A program made the translations under genes and the position numbers. This document shows positions 9,273 to 17,160 of a stretch of DNA of 64,000 nucleotides, piece by piece (positions within the stretch are counted from its first letter, which is position 1; every line of letters starts with the position of its first letter). The stretch lies in the NCBI GenBank assembly GCA_043798355.1, contig JAZDOT010000011.1, positions 53,955 through 117,954 on the forward strand, read 5' to 3'. The notes under the pieces were generated by a model, which was not told the DNA's origin, searched no databases, and worked only from the letters and a program-made list of their open reading frames with translations. This stretch comes from JAZDOT01 sp043798355 (lineage in GTDB: Bacteria; Patescibacteriota; Gracilibacteria; Peribacterales; Peribacteraceae).

Positions 9273-11672
9273 CTATTCGATTCCAAATACCCGGTCTTGC
9301 TTATCTTCGGGGCTTGTTCCTACACGTACGCAGCAACGTAGGCGAGAGGGATCGGCACGTTGGCACTGCTCAGCGAGATCGAATGTGAGCTGACCTGGCG
9401 GGACGGGAATCATCGCGCCGCCGCCAACCACGCCGACAAAGATACGTACATTGTTCTCTGGAGTGTACGGCGTTCCTTGGAAGGGCACATGGACGGTGAC
9501 CGAATTGCCGTTTCGCGTGACCGTACAGCCGCTCAAAATCTCCTTTGCATTGGGATTTCTCTGTGCTTCATTTTTTTTCTGAGAAACTTTTTCTGTTGGT
9601 GCTTTCTCTGCCGGAGCGGGCGTTGTAGGTTGAGATACTGTTTCCGGTGTATCTCCAGTCGCAGCTTCTGCAGCCTGGGTAGATGGCCTTTCGCTTGCCG
9701 GCTTTGACGGAGATGACTCCTCCACGGATACCACCTGTGCCTGACCCGTTTCGCTGTCCGGCTTGCTTGCTATGTACATATCGACTGCCTGCTTTGTTGC
9801 TCCTGTACCGGCCATCCCCAGGACGAAGGCGCGGGCGTACTTGACCCATTTCTGTACTCCCGTCTTCACGGGCCGGGCTGCGGCATCGATGGTTTCTGTC
9901 AGGTTGCCGAACTCCCTGCGAAGCGCCCTCTGTTTCTTTGTCGCAGAGGTATCCGCATGGGGCGGCGGGTTCTCCAGGCTCATTCTTGCCATTCCTTTCT
10001 GCAGCCATCGGTCGCCAAGTAGCCACGCTGCCTTGTCCCCAATACTTCTCATGAATCGCGTGATGCCCCAGTGGTTCTTTTGCTGTTCGCCTGGCCACGG
10101 GTAGCTCATGAGGACGCGCGCGCGATCGGCGACCGAGCGCAGTAATTTTTTGTCGACGGTGCGGATGTCGAACGCGAGTCCGCGGTTTTTTTGGAGGGAG
10201 AGCGCGGCGCAGGCTCGCTGCATACTTTCTGCCATGTGTTCGGGGTCTCTCACCGGGGCTCCTTCCTCAAGGAGACGGAGGCACGCAGCGAGATATCGGT
10301 CGAAACTCCGCATCCGTTCGGTTGCCGTATCGTCATCAGAGAAATCCGGCTCGGGCCATTCTTCCGACAATTCCGGATGTTCAAAAGTGTCCGGTGGCGG
10401 TGCATTGCTTGGTGCAGGTGGCTCTGTCAAATCTGGAGTACCAATTACTGATGCAGTGGTGTCCGTTTTTTTGGGGATCAGTACTCTGTGTATCGGAGTA
10501 TCGACAGGATTGAGAAGGCAATCCACCAATCGATAGTAAACGAAGTAATCTTCCTGATCTCTGTCCCACGTTTCGGTTGCCTGAGCCACTGTCTCCCAAT
10601 GGTCGTCAGGTCGCGGAGGATATGTTCCGTTCCGGCTCGTGCTTTGCAGTGCATATGCTGAGGATTTCAGGTGCTCGAACTCTTTATATGTGATGGTTAT
10701 TTCGGCATGCCGGTCATCAGTCACTTCGAAATCATCCTCGCTGAGGGCGGGGTCTTGTGGCCAGAGATCTGGATCGGAATTCAAGAGGTCCAAGTCACTC
10801 CAGTCTTCAGAAGATGCGGTGCCCGGAGGTTCGGTGGTGGTGCTCTGCGGCGCATCCAATTGAAAATCACCATCGCGTACCGGAGCGGCCTGCGAAGGCG
10901 TCTCATTTTGCTGAGGTCTGTCTGCTTCTCGCGGAATTTCTATGCGCAGCAGAGGACCGAAGCGCGTGCGGTCGCGATTTGCCGTTCGATAAAAGAGGGG
11001 ATATGGATGCTCCTCCACATACCAATGCATGCGCGCAGCGGGATTGGTCGTCCATCGTTCTGAGGCATCATTGGGCGGTGAAGCTTCATAATTCTCCATC
11101 CGTCTGACTTCGAGGTGAAACCCTGTCGCTTCGAGTGCTGGAACTTTCAGACATTCAACAGTCGCGGTTTCTAATGGGGGATCCGCCCATCCGATTACAA
11201 AATCCTCCCTCCTCAGTTCCGGTGGGTCGGGTTCGGTTTCCGGCGCTGTGGTCGCTCCTACGGCGATACCGCCGGCATCGCGTACGTCTGTACCTGTCTG
11301 TTGCCTTACCTGTTGCACTGTCGCTTGAGCCGCCTCTTCGTCTTGCTCTGCCCCGGGAGAAGGAACGGTAAATGTGACCTCATTCGTTGTGCCACGCCCA
11401 GCTCTGAGCACGCACACCTCGATGCTGTATTCCTGTGTCTTTCGCTGGCACCGGAGCGTGAAATCATCAGGCGGACCTGCCGACCATGCAGAATCCCGCG
11501 TATCTTTGTATTGCAATGTACTGCCCTTTGGGTATGTTTTCGTCAGTCGAATAACCAGATCGGTAGGAGTGGTGGTTCTCTCAAAATCGCTCTTGAGTAG
11601 GAGCATCTGATCGAGTTCTACGGCTACTGCTTCATTGTCGTTAGTGTGGTCAAATGCATGGTTTGAGGACAT
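9273..11672 (-). CDS. Unrecognised multidomain protein with three beta-type repeats and a WPGE module
   Basis: The 799-residue protein is not recognisable as a whole. The ATG at 11672 is chosen because TATAAT ends exactly 6 nt before it. Three divergent repeats of about 80 residues (about 10-100, 150-235, 315-400) each contain LQY/LEV/LQS strands and Trp, and end in an Ile-Pro strand, like Fn3/Ig folds. Acidic Pro/Thr linkers separate them. At about 500-560 lies VDKKLLRSVADRARVL...PWPGE...ITRFMR, clearly related to the protein at 14196-14966. A weakly hydrophobic helix (ARAFVLGMAGTG) and a Pro/Ala/Thr linker precede a C-terminal beta domain. No signal peptide is evident. Confidence 0.7.
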   Translation of the reverse strand: MSSNHAFDHTNDNEAVAVELDQMLLLKSDFERTTTPTDLVIRLTKTYPKGSTLQYKDTRDSAWSAGPPDDFTLRCQRKTQEYSIEVCVLRAGRGTTNEVTFTVPSPGAEQDEEAAQATVQQVRQQTGTDVRDAGGIAVGATTAPETEPDPPELRREDFVIGWADPPLETATVECLKVPALEATGFHLEVRRMENYEASPPNDASERWTTNPAARMHWYVEEHPYPLFYRTANRDRTRFGPLLRIEIPREADRPQQNETPSQAAPVRDGDFQLDAPQSTTTEPPGTASSEDWSDLDLLNSDPDLWPQDPALSEDDFEVTDDRHAEITITYKEFEHLKSSAYALQSTSRNGTYPPRPDDHWETVAQATETWDRDQEDYFVYYRLVDCLLNPVDTPIHRVLIPKKTDTTASVIGTPDLTEPPAPSNAPPPDTFEHPELSEEWPEPDFSDDDTATERMRSFDRYLAACLRLLEEGAPVRDPEHMAESMQRACAALSLQKNRGLAFDIRTVDKKLLRSVADRARVLMSYPWPGEQQKNHWGITRFMRSIGDKAAWLLGDRWLQKGMARMSLENPPPHADTSATKKQRALRREFGNLTETIDAAARPVKTGVQKWVKYARAFVLGMAGTGATKQAVDMYIASKPDSETGQAQVVSVEESSPSKPASERPSTQAAEAATGDTPETVSQPTTPAPAEKAPTEKVSQKKNEAQRNPNAKEILSGCTVTRNGNSVTVHVPFQGTPYTPENNVRIFVGVVGGGAMIPVPPGQLTFDLAEQCQRADPSRLRCCVRVGTSPEDKQDRVFGIE

Positions 11673-11678
11673 AAGAAT

Positions 11679-11684
11679 ATTATA
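11679..11684 (-). promoter_or_regulatory. -10 box positioned for leaderless start at 11672
   Basis: A perfect TATAAT on the reverse strand is followed by 6 nt (ATTCTT) and the ATG. The upstream DNA is AT-rich with no good -35. Confidence 0.55.
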
Positions 11685-11764
11685 TACTACTATAAATATA
11701 AGTAAATAGTATGATTTTGGCTTATTCAAAAGCAATGTGCAGCGTGCAGTAGATTTTTCTCTCG

Positions 11765-11821
11765 CATATAAAAGACAGGCTGTCTCTCATGCGCTCCTTT
11801 CTGGCGCTTGAGACAGCCCGT
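11765..11821 (-). terminator. Intrinsic terminator of the gene ending at 11838
   Basis: Arms GGCTGTCTC (11778-11786) and GAGACAGCC (11810-11818) pair perfectly and extend outward by three more pairs with one wobble. Read on the reverse strand, the hairpin is followed by TCTTTTATAT. A minor inner GCGC/GCGC stem lies in the loop. Confidence 0.65.
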
Positions 11822-11837
11822 CGTGTGGGTCGGTCGT

Positions 11838-12416
11838 TCATGGGTTTTCCACTTGGAACTCGAGTGCCGGGCTCGGTTGCCCGGTATCGGATACCAAGTA
11901 CGCTTTGCACTTGACGGAGAATCCTTTCTCCGGAAGGGGGATAGTGAAGGTGTTGCCCTTCACCTCTTCGCCCTTCTTTCCGCCGATTTTGATCGCCCAG
12001 TAGGTTCCGGCAGGCGGAGGTTGGAACGTGAACACGTTCCCCTCCACCCGCACATCCGTGTTCTGAGGCTTCGGCGGGGGCCCCTTGGGCGCCTCCTTCG
12101 CCGGTGCGGCTTCCGCTCCGGCGACCGGCGTCGTTGCCGGTGCCGCTACGGGATCCGTAGCCTGAGCTTCGGCCGGCTCTGTGGCCGCGACGGCGGGAGC
12201 TTTGGTGGGTGGCCACCACGCGTTGTAAAACGCGTGGTAGGAGAAGAGAGCCACCGCCAGGAGTACGCTTCCCAATACCGGTTTCCACTTCCATTTGGAC
12301 TCAATCCCCCAAATCCATTTCAGGAGGACAATCAACGCCAGTGCCAGCGCTCCGCTCCAGCAGAGGCGCGGCCAGGCGTTCCACCAAGCTACGCATGTGT
12401 TCAAAAAAGAATCCAT
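11838..12416 (-). CDS. Membrane protein with two N-terminal helices and a C-terminal beta domain
   Basis: The 192-residue protein has no recognised family. Two membrane helices lie near the N-terminus (SGALALALIVLLKWIW and VLGSVLLAVALFSYHAF). An Ala/Pro/Glu linker (about residues 70-115) follows, then a compact beta domain (VRVEGNVFTFQPPPAGTYW to LEFQVENP). That domain resembles in pattern the C-terminal beta domain of the gene at 9273-11672. The ATG at 12416 is preferred to 12422 because GGAG lies 6 nt upstream, one of few Shine-Dalgarno-like sites here. The product probably exposes the beta domain outside the membrane. Promoter at 12489-12517. Confidence 0.75.
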   Translation of the reverse strand: MDSFLNTCVAWWNAWPRLCWSGALALALIVLLKWIWGIESKWKWKPVLGSVLLAVALFSYHAFYNAWWPPTKAPAVAATEPAEAQATDPVAAPATTPVAGAEAAPAKEAPKGPPPKPQNTDVRVEGNVFTFQPPPAGTYWAIKIGGKKGEEVKGNTFTIPLPEKGFSVKCKAYLVSDTGQPSPALEFQVENP

Positions 12417-12488
12417 GGTCATCTCCCGGCGCTAAGCGCCAAAAAAGTTGCCTCTGATTCGAACGAACGACGATCGACCCTATGCGGG

Positions 12489-12517
12489 AATATACCACAA
12501 AAGATATTAAAAATCAA
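12489..12517 (-). promoter_or_regulatory. Promoter with extended -10 for the gene starting at 12416
   Basis: On the reverse strand TTGATT (12517-12512), 17 bp, then TGG-TATATT (-10 at 12494-12489). The leader of about 65 nt contains a small GGCGC-TTA-GCGCC hairpin just before the Shine-Dalgarno. Confidence 0.6.
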
Positions 12518-12574
12518 ATGGAAGAAATGTCAAAATAAAGCTGAAACTTCCATATGTATGAAAATATGCTGTTT

Positions 12575-12672
12575 GACCCCCTCTCCCCGAACCCTCCCCC
12601 GTTGGGGGAGGGGGACGGCTGTCGCCAAAGACTCCCCCTCCCGTCGGGAGGGGATCAAGGGGAGGGGGTCCG
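12575..12672. repeat. GC-rich composite palindrome, short form (family R, copy 1)
   Basis: Outer arms (GACCCCCTCTCCCC on the left, GGGGAGGGGGTC on the right) enclose two inner hairpins: CCCTCCCCC/GGGGGAGGG and CCCCTCCC/GGGAGGGG. Between them lies GGCTGTCGCCAAAGACT. Related copies are at 13070-13197, 18677-18840 and 25570-25732. This copy lies just beyond the 3' end of the DUF559 gene. Confidence 0.85.
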
Positions 12673-12686
12673 TATGCAGGGAAACA

Positions 12687-13049
12687 TCAGAGAAATCTTT
12701 CGATTGCAGTGAGAACGGCACTCGTATCCTCGATGGCCAAACTGTTGGAGAACCGCAGCGTTCGAAACCCGCGGGCACGGAAATACGCATCACGCCTGAG
12801 GTCTCTCGCTTGTGCGCTCGCCGCATCATGAGTTTCGCCGTCAATTTCAACGATCATCTTCTTCTCCACGCAGAGAAAATCGGCGATGAAAGGCCCGAGG
12901 GGAACCTGCCTGCGGAATTTGTACGCATGGAATCTGCGTGCGTGAAGGATGCTCCAGAGGATCCTCTCCCCCTTTGTCTCATCCTTACGCAATCTCCGTG
13001 CAAAATGCACCTTCGGTTTCTGTTGTGTATAGAGGGTATTTCGGAGCAT
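12687..13049 (-). CDS. DUF559 endonuclease-like protein
   Basis: The 120-residue protein fits the DUF559 family, a PD-(D/E)XK nuclease fold related to very-short-patch-repair endonucleases. Diagnostic pieces are MLRNTLYTQQ, ERILWSILHARR, YKFRRQVPLGPFIADFLC (active-site Asp), and KKMIVEIDGETHD (Glu and Asp), then RDAYFRARGFRTLRF. The ATG at 13049 is chosen because the longer frame begins inside a repeat. TGC-TACGAT ends 8 nt upstream. GC-rich composite palindromes (R copies 1 and 2) lie immediately on both sides, so gene and repeats may travel together. DNA target unknown. Confidence 0.88.
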   Translation of the reverse strand: MLRNTLYTQQKPKVHFARRLRKDETKGERILWSILHARRFHAYKFRRQVPLGPFIADFLCVEKKMIVEIDGETHDAASAQARDLRRDAYFRARGFRTLRFSNSLAIEDTSAVLTAIERFL

Positions 13050-13069
13050 GGTGTGTGATCGTAGCACCA

Positions 13070-13197
13070 TACCCCCTCTCCCCAAACCCTCCCCAACCAG
13101 CCTTCGCCAAGGCTACGGCTGGCAGGGTGGGGGAGGGGGGAAGGCTGTCGCCAAAGACTCCCCCTCCCGACGGGAGGGGGTAGGGGGAGGGGGTCTG
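13070..13197. repeat. GC-rich composite palindrome (family R, copy 2)
   Basis: It has the same outer arms and GGCTGTCGCCAAAGACT core as copy 1. The left hairpin is enlarged by an inserted palindromic stretch (AGCCTTCGCC...GGCTACGGCT). It lies upstream of the DUF559 gene. Confidence 0.8.
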
Positions 13198-13245
13198 TTC
13201 AAAGAATAACAACCAAAAAAACAAATGGAGAAAGCACGTTCGGTC

Positions 13246-13279
13246 AAGCCCGGGGACGACGATGGTCGTTCCCGGGCTT
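13246..13279 (-). terminator. Strong hairpin downstream of the PH-like membrane gene
   Basis: Fifteen-base arms (AAGCCCGGGGACGAC and its complement with one wobble) around a GATG loop, 25 bp beyond the stop codon at 13304. No U-run follows on the reverse strand, so termination is inferred from position and stability only. Confidence 0.45.
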
Positions 13280-13303
13280 CATGGTCATTCAGAGGTCGGC
13301 AAG

Positions 13304-14005
13304 CTACGTTGCATTTGGAGTTATCTTTTGTCCCGATTCCAGAAGCAATCCCTGCTCTTCGATCTGGACAAGGCGTCGAGCCAGCCACGGGCTGTTTTCC
13401 AGGACATACGTTTTCTGGTTTCGCATATCCTTGATGTACATGGTTCCCGCTCCACAGAGCATGCGCTCGGCGATGTCGGGGAATACTGTTTCAACCGATC
13501 GGTTGTCGGCAACGATCACGGTTCTCGTTTCACCGCAGATGTTGACGACGACTTCGCCGCTCGGTTTGAATTCCACATAGTCGAAACTATGTACCCATAC
13601 ATGCGTCATCCCCCAGCACGCCAGGAGGAAGAGGGCATCCAGGAACCCTCCGTGTGCGTCGTACTCCGGCGAGCATCCTTTTAGGAAGCGGAGCGGCGCG
13701 CTATAGACATCCATGTCCAATGCGATGAGGAGCGCGAAGATCGCTACCAGTGCGACGAAGACCACGATCAGCACAAGAGAGTGCCGAAACTTGAAGTCGA
13801 AGAGCAGCGTCCATAGGATGAACCAGAACATTCCTTTCTGGATCCACCCGAGGACAACTTTGGCATCAGGGCTGATCTTGTTTCCTGCCCCCAGGAAGAG
13901 CAAGAAAAGCACGATGCCGACGAGGATCAATGGCCACGTGTAGAGGATCTTGGTAGGGTAGTGGTACACGAACACCGATTTCGGTTGGAGTGGTTTTTCT
14001 TTCAT
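13304..14005 (-). CDS. Four-helix membrane protein with a PH-like C-terminal domain
   Basis: The 233-residue protein begins at the ATG at 14005, which has AAAGGA 7 nt upstream, a rare Shine-Dalgarno here. Four membrane helices are visible: WPLILVGIVLFLLFLGAG, GMFWFILWTLLF, LVLIVVFVALVAIFALLIAL and FLDALFLLACWGMTHVW. The C-terminal part (DYVEFKPSGEVVVNICGETRTVIVADNRSVETVFPDI) has the strand pattern of a bacterial PH-like domain attached to membrane proteins. That assignment is tentative. The N-terminus (KPKSVFVYHYPTKILY) is cytoplasmic by the positive-inside rule. Function unknown. It shares direction with the neighbouring unknown genes but is separated by a strong hairpin. Confidence 0.72.
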   Translation of the reverse strand: MKEKPLQPKSVFVYHYPTKILYTWPLILVGIVLFLLFLGAGNKISPDAKVVLGWIQKGMFWFILWTLLFDFKFRHSLVLIVVFVALVAIFALLIALDMDVYSAPLRFLKGCSPEYDAHGGFLDALFLLACWGMTHVWVHSFDYVEFKPSGEVVVNICGETRTVIVADNRSVETVFPDIAERMLCGAGTMYIKDMRNQKTYVLENSPWLARRLVQIEEQGLLLESGQKITPNAT

Positions 14006-14195
14006 CTCCGTTTCCTTTCCGCTGAAAAATGGCCGACCCATCTGAATGACCGCCTCCCCCGATTGCCGCCAGACGATGGCAGCGCGGAAGAGGAAGAGTA
14101 TGGTCGGCCGGGAGAGGAGGGAAGTCAATTCTTCTTGTCACAAAAATGTCCTGTGTTTCTTCGGGAAACAGCCAGAAGGCAGGTATCGCGAGTGT

Positions 14196-14966
14196 TCAGA
14201 GCGCAGCTTCGATCCTGCTGATCATGCTCCGTAGGTCCGCGCGGCATTGCCGGTAGTCCGTGTCCAGATTCAATCGGTCCTGCTCGGGAGTGGTGGAGTG
14301 CGGATGGCTGTAATCCTTGGCTATTCTGTGCTTTCGTGCACCTCGTGCAAGGAAACGGCGGAGGCCGCCTATTTCCCCCGGCCAGCGTACCTTGAGCAGG
14401 GCTGTGGCATCTTTGGCAATCTTTCTGAGGAGCTTCTTGTCGGTGACGGTCTTCAGATCGGGAATACCTTGCAGTGCTCTTTGGACATCCATAATCCTGC
14501 CGATTACGGAACAAGAGCTGAGCTTGTCTTGGTGTTGAGTAATGGCAGCAATCACCTGTTCGAGTGATGCATTGATCCCCTCGGCCTGGCGATCCGGGGG
14601 TTGCGTGGGGTCGTGCACGATCGGTTGCAGGGTGAGGCGCGCGTCCGCAGGCGGCGGTGGAGCGGGTCTCTCCCGATGAGCGTACCGGGCGGGGTCAGAG
14701 AGATTCGCAAGAGGCGGTGGTTTGATCGCATCAAAGACATGGGTTTGTGCAGCGCTTGCAGAAGCAAACGATGCTCCGAGCTTCACTTTCTCCCGCTCGG
14801 TTTCCTGCTTTTCCTGTTCAATTTTTACCGGCGCTTCAGCCTCGGCGATTTTTATTTTTGTCAATTCCTGAGCCTCGGCAATTCTTGCCTGTGATTCTGC
14901 TTGTGCTTGAGCTGTAGTTTCCCGTGCAATGAGAACAGCCGGGTCCTCAGCAGGTGTTTTCGCCAT
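14196..14966 (-). CDS. Coiled-coil protein with a WPGE module
   Basis: The 256-residue protein starts at 14966, where TATAAT ends 6 nt upstream. The N-terminal half is an Ala/Glu/Lys-rich coiled coil (ARIAEAQELTKIKIAEAEAP). A Pro-rich linker follows. The C-terminal half (about residues 150-255) carries LKTVTDKKLLRKIAKDATALL...RWPGE...LRRFLARGARK. This aligns by eye with the 9273-11672 protein: TV.xKKLLR, then A..A..L, WPGE, RF..R. No known domain name can be given. It is divergent from carA, whose start is 95 bp away. Confidence 0.7.
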   Translation of the reverse strand: MAKTPAEDPAVLIARETTAQAQAESQARIAEAQELTKIKIAEAEAPVKIEQEKQETEREKVKLGASFASASAAQTHVFDAIKPPPLANLSDPARYAHRERPAPPPPADARLTLQPIVHDPTQPPDRQAEGINASLEQVIAAITQHQDKLSSCSVIGRIMDVQRALQGIPDLKTVTDKKLLRKIAKDATALLKVRWPGEIGGLRRFLARGARKHRIAKDYSHPHSTTPEQDRLNLDTDYRQCRADLRSMISRIEAAL

Positions 14967-14972
14967 GTTGAT

Positions 14973-15001
14973 ATTATACATCATTATAACTTATTACGCA
15001 A
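14973..15001 (-). promoter_or_regulatory. Leaderless promoter of the gene starting at 14966
   Basis: TTGCGT (15001-14996), 17 bp, TATAAT (14978-14973), then 6 nt to the ATG. A second TATAAT overlaps a little further upstream. Confidence 0.65.
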
Positions 15002-15061
15002 ATTCATTCCTCCAGCTCCCGCGTCCCTTTCTCCGGTTCTTTGTGTATGCTTCCCGCAACC

Positions 15062-16237
15062 ATGACCACTCTCATTCTGTCGGACGGCACCCGTTTCGAA
15101 GGGCAATCCTTCGGAGCACAAGTAGATACGGACGGGGAGGTCGTCTTCACTACGGGGATGGTCGGCTACACAGAGAGCCTCACGGATCCCAGCTACCGCG
15201 GGCAGATCCTCACCTTCACCTATCCGCTCATCGGCAACTATGGCGTGCCGAGTAGCGAACTGAATGAGTGGGGGTTTTCCAGGAATTACGAGAGCGAAAA
15301 TATCCACGTCCGAGGCGTCGTCGTCGCGCAGGCGAGCGAAGACTTCAGTCACTTTTCAGCGGTGAGCAGCCTCCATAATTGGCTTTTACATCACAAGATT
15401 CCGGGGATTACCGGTGTGGATACGCGCGTGCTCACGCAGAAGCTCCGCGAACACGGAGTCATGCTCGGGCGAATAACACAGCAAGACGAAGCACCCCCCC
15501 CTCCCGGGGGGCGTGCGGAGCAGGGTGGGAGAGGGGCAGGGGGTGAGGGAATTCCTGACCCGAACCTCACCAATCTCGTCGCTGAAGTGAGTTGCACGGA
15601 AGTGATCCGCTACGAGCCAAAGGAGAAACCGGCTCATCCGATCACGGTGATTGCCTACGACTGCGGCATGAAGAGGAATATTCTCCGGAGTTTCCTGAAG
15701 AGGGGGGTGACCGTCGTGCGGGTGCCGTGGGATTTCAATTTGGCCTCTTCCGGTTTTGAATATGACGGAGTCTTCGTCAGTAACGGTCCGGGCGATCCGA
15801 AGATGTGCACGGCGACGATCGATCAGGTGCGGTGGGTCGTTGAGAAGAATATTCCATTCTTCGGGGTCTGCCTCGGCAATCAACTCCTCGCACTTGCCAT
15901 CGGCGGTGACACCTACAAATTGAAGTACGGCCATCGTGGAGTGAATCAACCTTGTCTTGAACTCCCCTCTCCCGGGGGGCATGTGGAGTGGGGTGGGAGA
16001 GGGGCCGGGGGTGAGGGGCGCTGCATCATCACGTCCCAGAATCACGGTTTCGCGATCAGCGGGAAGAAGCTCCCGAAAGACTGGCACGTCTGGTTCACAA
16101 ATGCGAATGACGGATCGGTCGAGGGCATCCGTCATGCTTCGGGAAGATTCTTCTCCGTCCAGTTCCATCCGGAAGCCACACCGGGACCGGAGGATGCGAA
16201 TTACTTGTTTGATGAGTTTGTTTCGATGCTGCGGTAG
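15062..16237 (+). CDS. carA: Carbamoyl-phosphate synthase small (glutaminase) subunit with two in-frame repeat insertions
   Basis: CarA hydrolyses glutamine and passes ammonia to CarB for carbamoyl phosphate (pyrimidine/arginine precursor). The 391-residue protein has the N-terminal CPSase domain (LILSDGTRFEGQSFG...VVFTTGMVGYTESLTDPSYRGQI) and a class I glutamine amidotransferase domain. The latter has nucleophile FFGVCLGNQLLALA and the His/Glu pair VQFHPEATPGP. Start at 15062 matches the family; TATGCT lies about 10 nt upstream. Two Gly/Pro-rich insertions (residues about 145-163 and 301-319) are translations of GC-rich repeats. They sit in the interdomain linker and in the loop before ITSQNHGF, away from catalytic residues. 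carB is not adjacent. Confidence 0.95.
   Translation: MTTLILSDGTRFEGQSFGAQVDTDGEVVFTTGMVGYTESLTDPSYRGQILTFTYPLIGNYGVPSSELNEWGFSRNYESENIHVRGVVVAQASEDFSHFSAVSSLHNWLLHHKIPGITGVDTRVLTQKLREHGVMLGRITQQDEAPPPPGGRAEQGGRGAGGEGIPDPNLTNLVAEVSCTEVIRYEPKEKPAHPITVIAYDCGMKRNILRSFLKRGVTVVRVPWDFNLASSGFEYDGVFVSNGPGDPKMCTATIDQVRWVVEKNIPFFGVCLGNQLLALAIGGDTYKLKYGHRGVNQPCLELPSPGGHVEWGGRGAGGEGRCIITSQNHGFAISGKKLPKDWHVWFTNANDGSVEGIRHASGRFFSVQFHPEATPGPEDANYLFDEFVSMLR
15494..15549 (+). repeat. GC-rich repeat inside carA, copy 1
   Basis: A run of C, then CTCCCGGGGGGCGTGCGGAG, then GGGTGGGAGAGGGG and GGGGGTGAGGG, about 56 nt. It is translated as PPPPGGRAEQGGRGAGGEG. It shares its 3' part with the right arm of the intergenic repeat at 35070-35282. 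Confidence 0.85.
15962..16017 (+). repeat. GC-rich repeat inside carA, copy 2
   Basis: The same element as at 15494 in the same orientation and the same reading frame, about 56 nt. It is translated as LPSPGGHVEWGGRGAGGEG. It separates NQPCLE from the conserved SQNHGF segment. Confidence 0.85.
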
Positions 16238-16239
16238 CA

Positions 16240-16337
16240 CGTTTTTCGTTGGCTGGTTTTTCGTTTTTCGTTCTACGCTTGAAAAAAGCAGCACTCAGAG
16301 CGAAGAATAAAAAACGATAAACCAAAAACCAAAAACT
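16240..16337. repeat. Word-repeat hairpin between convergent carA and flavoprotein genes
   Basis: The left part repeats GTTTTTCG-like words (GGTTTTTCGTTTTTCGTTC). The right part repeats AAACCAAAAACCAAAAAC, roughly antiparallel-complementary. It fills the whole gap between two facing stop codons and probably terminates transcription from both sides. Confidence 0.6.
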
Positions 16338-17051
16338 TTAAACGTATCCCTCGGTATGCACCCGCTCCTTCGCGATGCCGTGCGTTTCCAGACAGAGTTT
16401 CTTCACCTCACTCACCATGTCGGGATTGCCGCAGATGTACACCTCCCGCTCGCGGAAATCGGGGATCAGTTCGACGATGTTCTGCACCCATCCCCGGTGT
16501 CCGTTCCATGCCAGAGACGGCTGGCTGAGGACGGGGTGCAGGGCGAAGTTCGGATGGGCTTTTGCGAGGGGGCCGAAGTGATCCATCCAGAAGAGATCTT
16601 CCTCGGTGAATGCCCCGAGGAGCAGGTCCATCCGGCGGCGGTCCTGTCGCTCCAGCAGATGCGTGATCTGGGAGCGGAACGGCGCGGACCCCACGCCAGT
16701 CGCGACGAAGAGGATATCCCGGGTGCAGGCAGGATCGATCGTGAACGCGCCGAGCGGTCCCTGGATGCCGATCGACATCCCCTCCGTGAGCACATCGCTG
16801 ACAAACCTGCTGGCGCGGCCGAGGGGCTTGAGCTTGATTCCGAAGAGCAGGTGCTCCTCTTCGGGCGTGGAAGCGATGGAATAAGCGCGAGGTTGGATGT
16901 CCAGAGGATTCTCCGTGAGCGGAACGGAGAAGAGGACGAACTGCCCCGGCTGAAATGTGAAGTCACTCGGCTTGGAAAGGGTCAGCTCGAAGACTTTGCG
17001 GGCGATGACGCGCTTCCTGAGGCATGTGACGGTGGAACGGGGGACAGCCAT
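16338..17051 (-). CDS. Ferredoxin-NADP reductase-type FAD/NAD(P) oxidoreductase
   Basis: The 237-residue protein has the two-domain ferredoxin-NADP+ reductase fold. The FAD-binding barrel carries FQPGQFVLFSVP and the RxYS motif (RAYSIAS, about residues 57-63). The NAD(P)-binding domain carries FVATGVGSAPFRSQI and a C-terminal YICGNPDMVSEVK. Family members transfer electrons between NAD(P)H and ferredoxin, flavodoxin or another domain. There is no iron-sulphur domain and no partner subunit nearby, so the electron acceptor is unknown. The start codon directly abuts a telomere-like hexamer array (17052-17095), and no -10 box or Shine-Dalgarno is visible. Confidence 0.88.
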   Translation of the reverse strand: MAVPRSTVTCLRKRVIARKVFELTLSKPSDFTFQPGQFVLFSVPLTENPLDIQPRAYSIASTPEEEHLLFGIKLKPLGRASRFVSDVLTEGMSIGIQGPLGAFTIDPACTRDILFVATGVGSAPFRSQITHLLERQDRRRMDLLLGAFTEEDLFWMDHFGPLAKAHPNFALHPVLSQPSLAWNGHRGWVQNIVELIPDFREREVYICGNPDMVSEVKKLCLETHGIAKERVHTEGYV

Positions 17052-17095
17052 GGTTAGGGTTAAGGCTAAGGTTAAGGCTAAGGCTAAGGGTTAAA
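17052..17095. repeat. Hexamer array (TTAACC/TTAGCC) before the flavoprotein start
   Basis: About seven degenerate copies of CCTTAA/CCTTAG, read on the reverse strand, run straight into the ATG at 17051. Similar arrays lie at 34985-35012, 60383-60426 and 61147-61184. Confidence 0.8.
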
Positions 17096-17160
17096 ATGAT
17101 CTTCAGGAGCAGCCGTTCCTGGCTGCGGTAAACGGTTAAGTTTAAGATGAGGGGATACGG

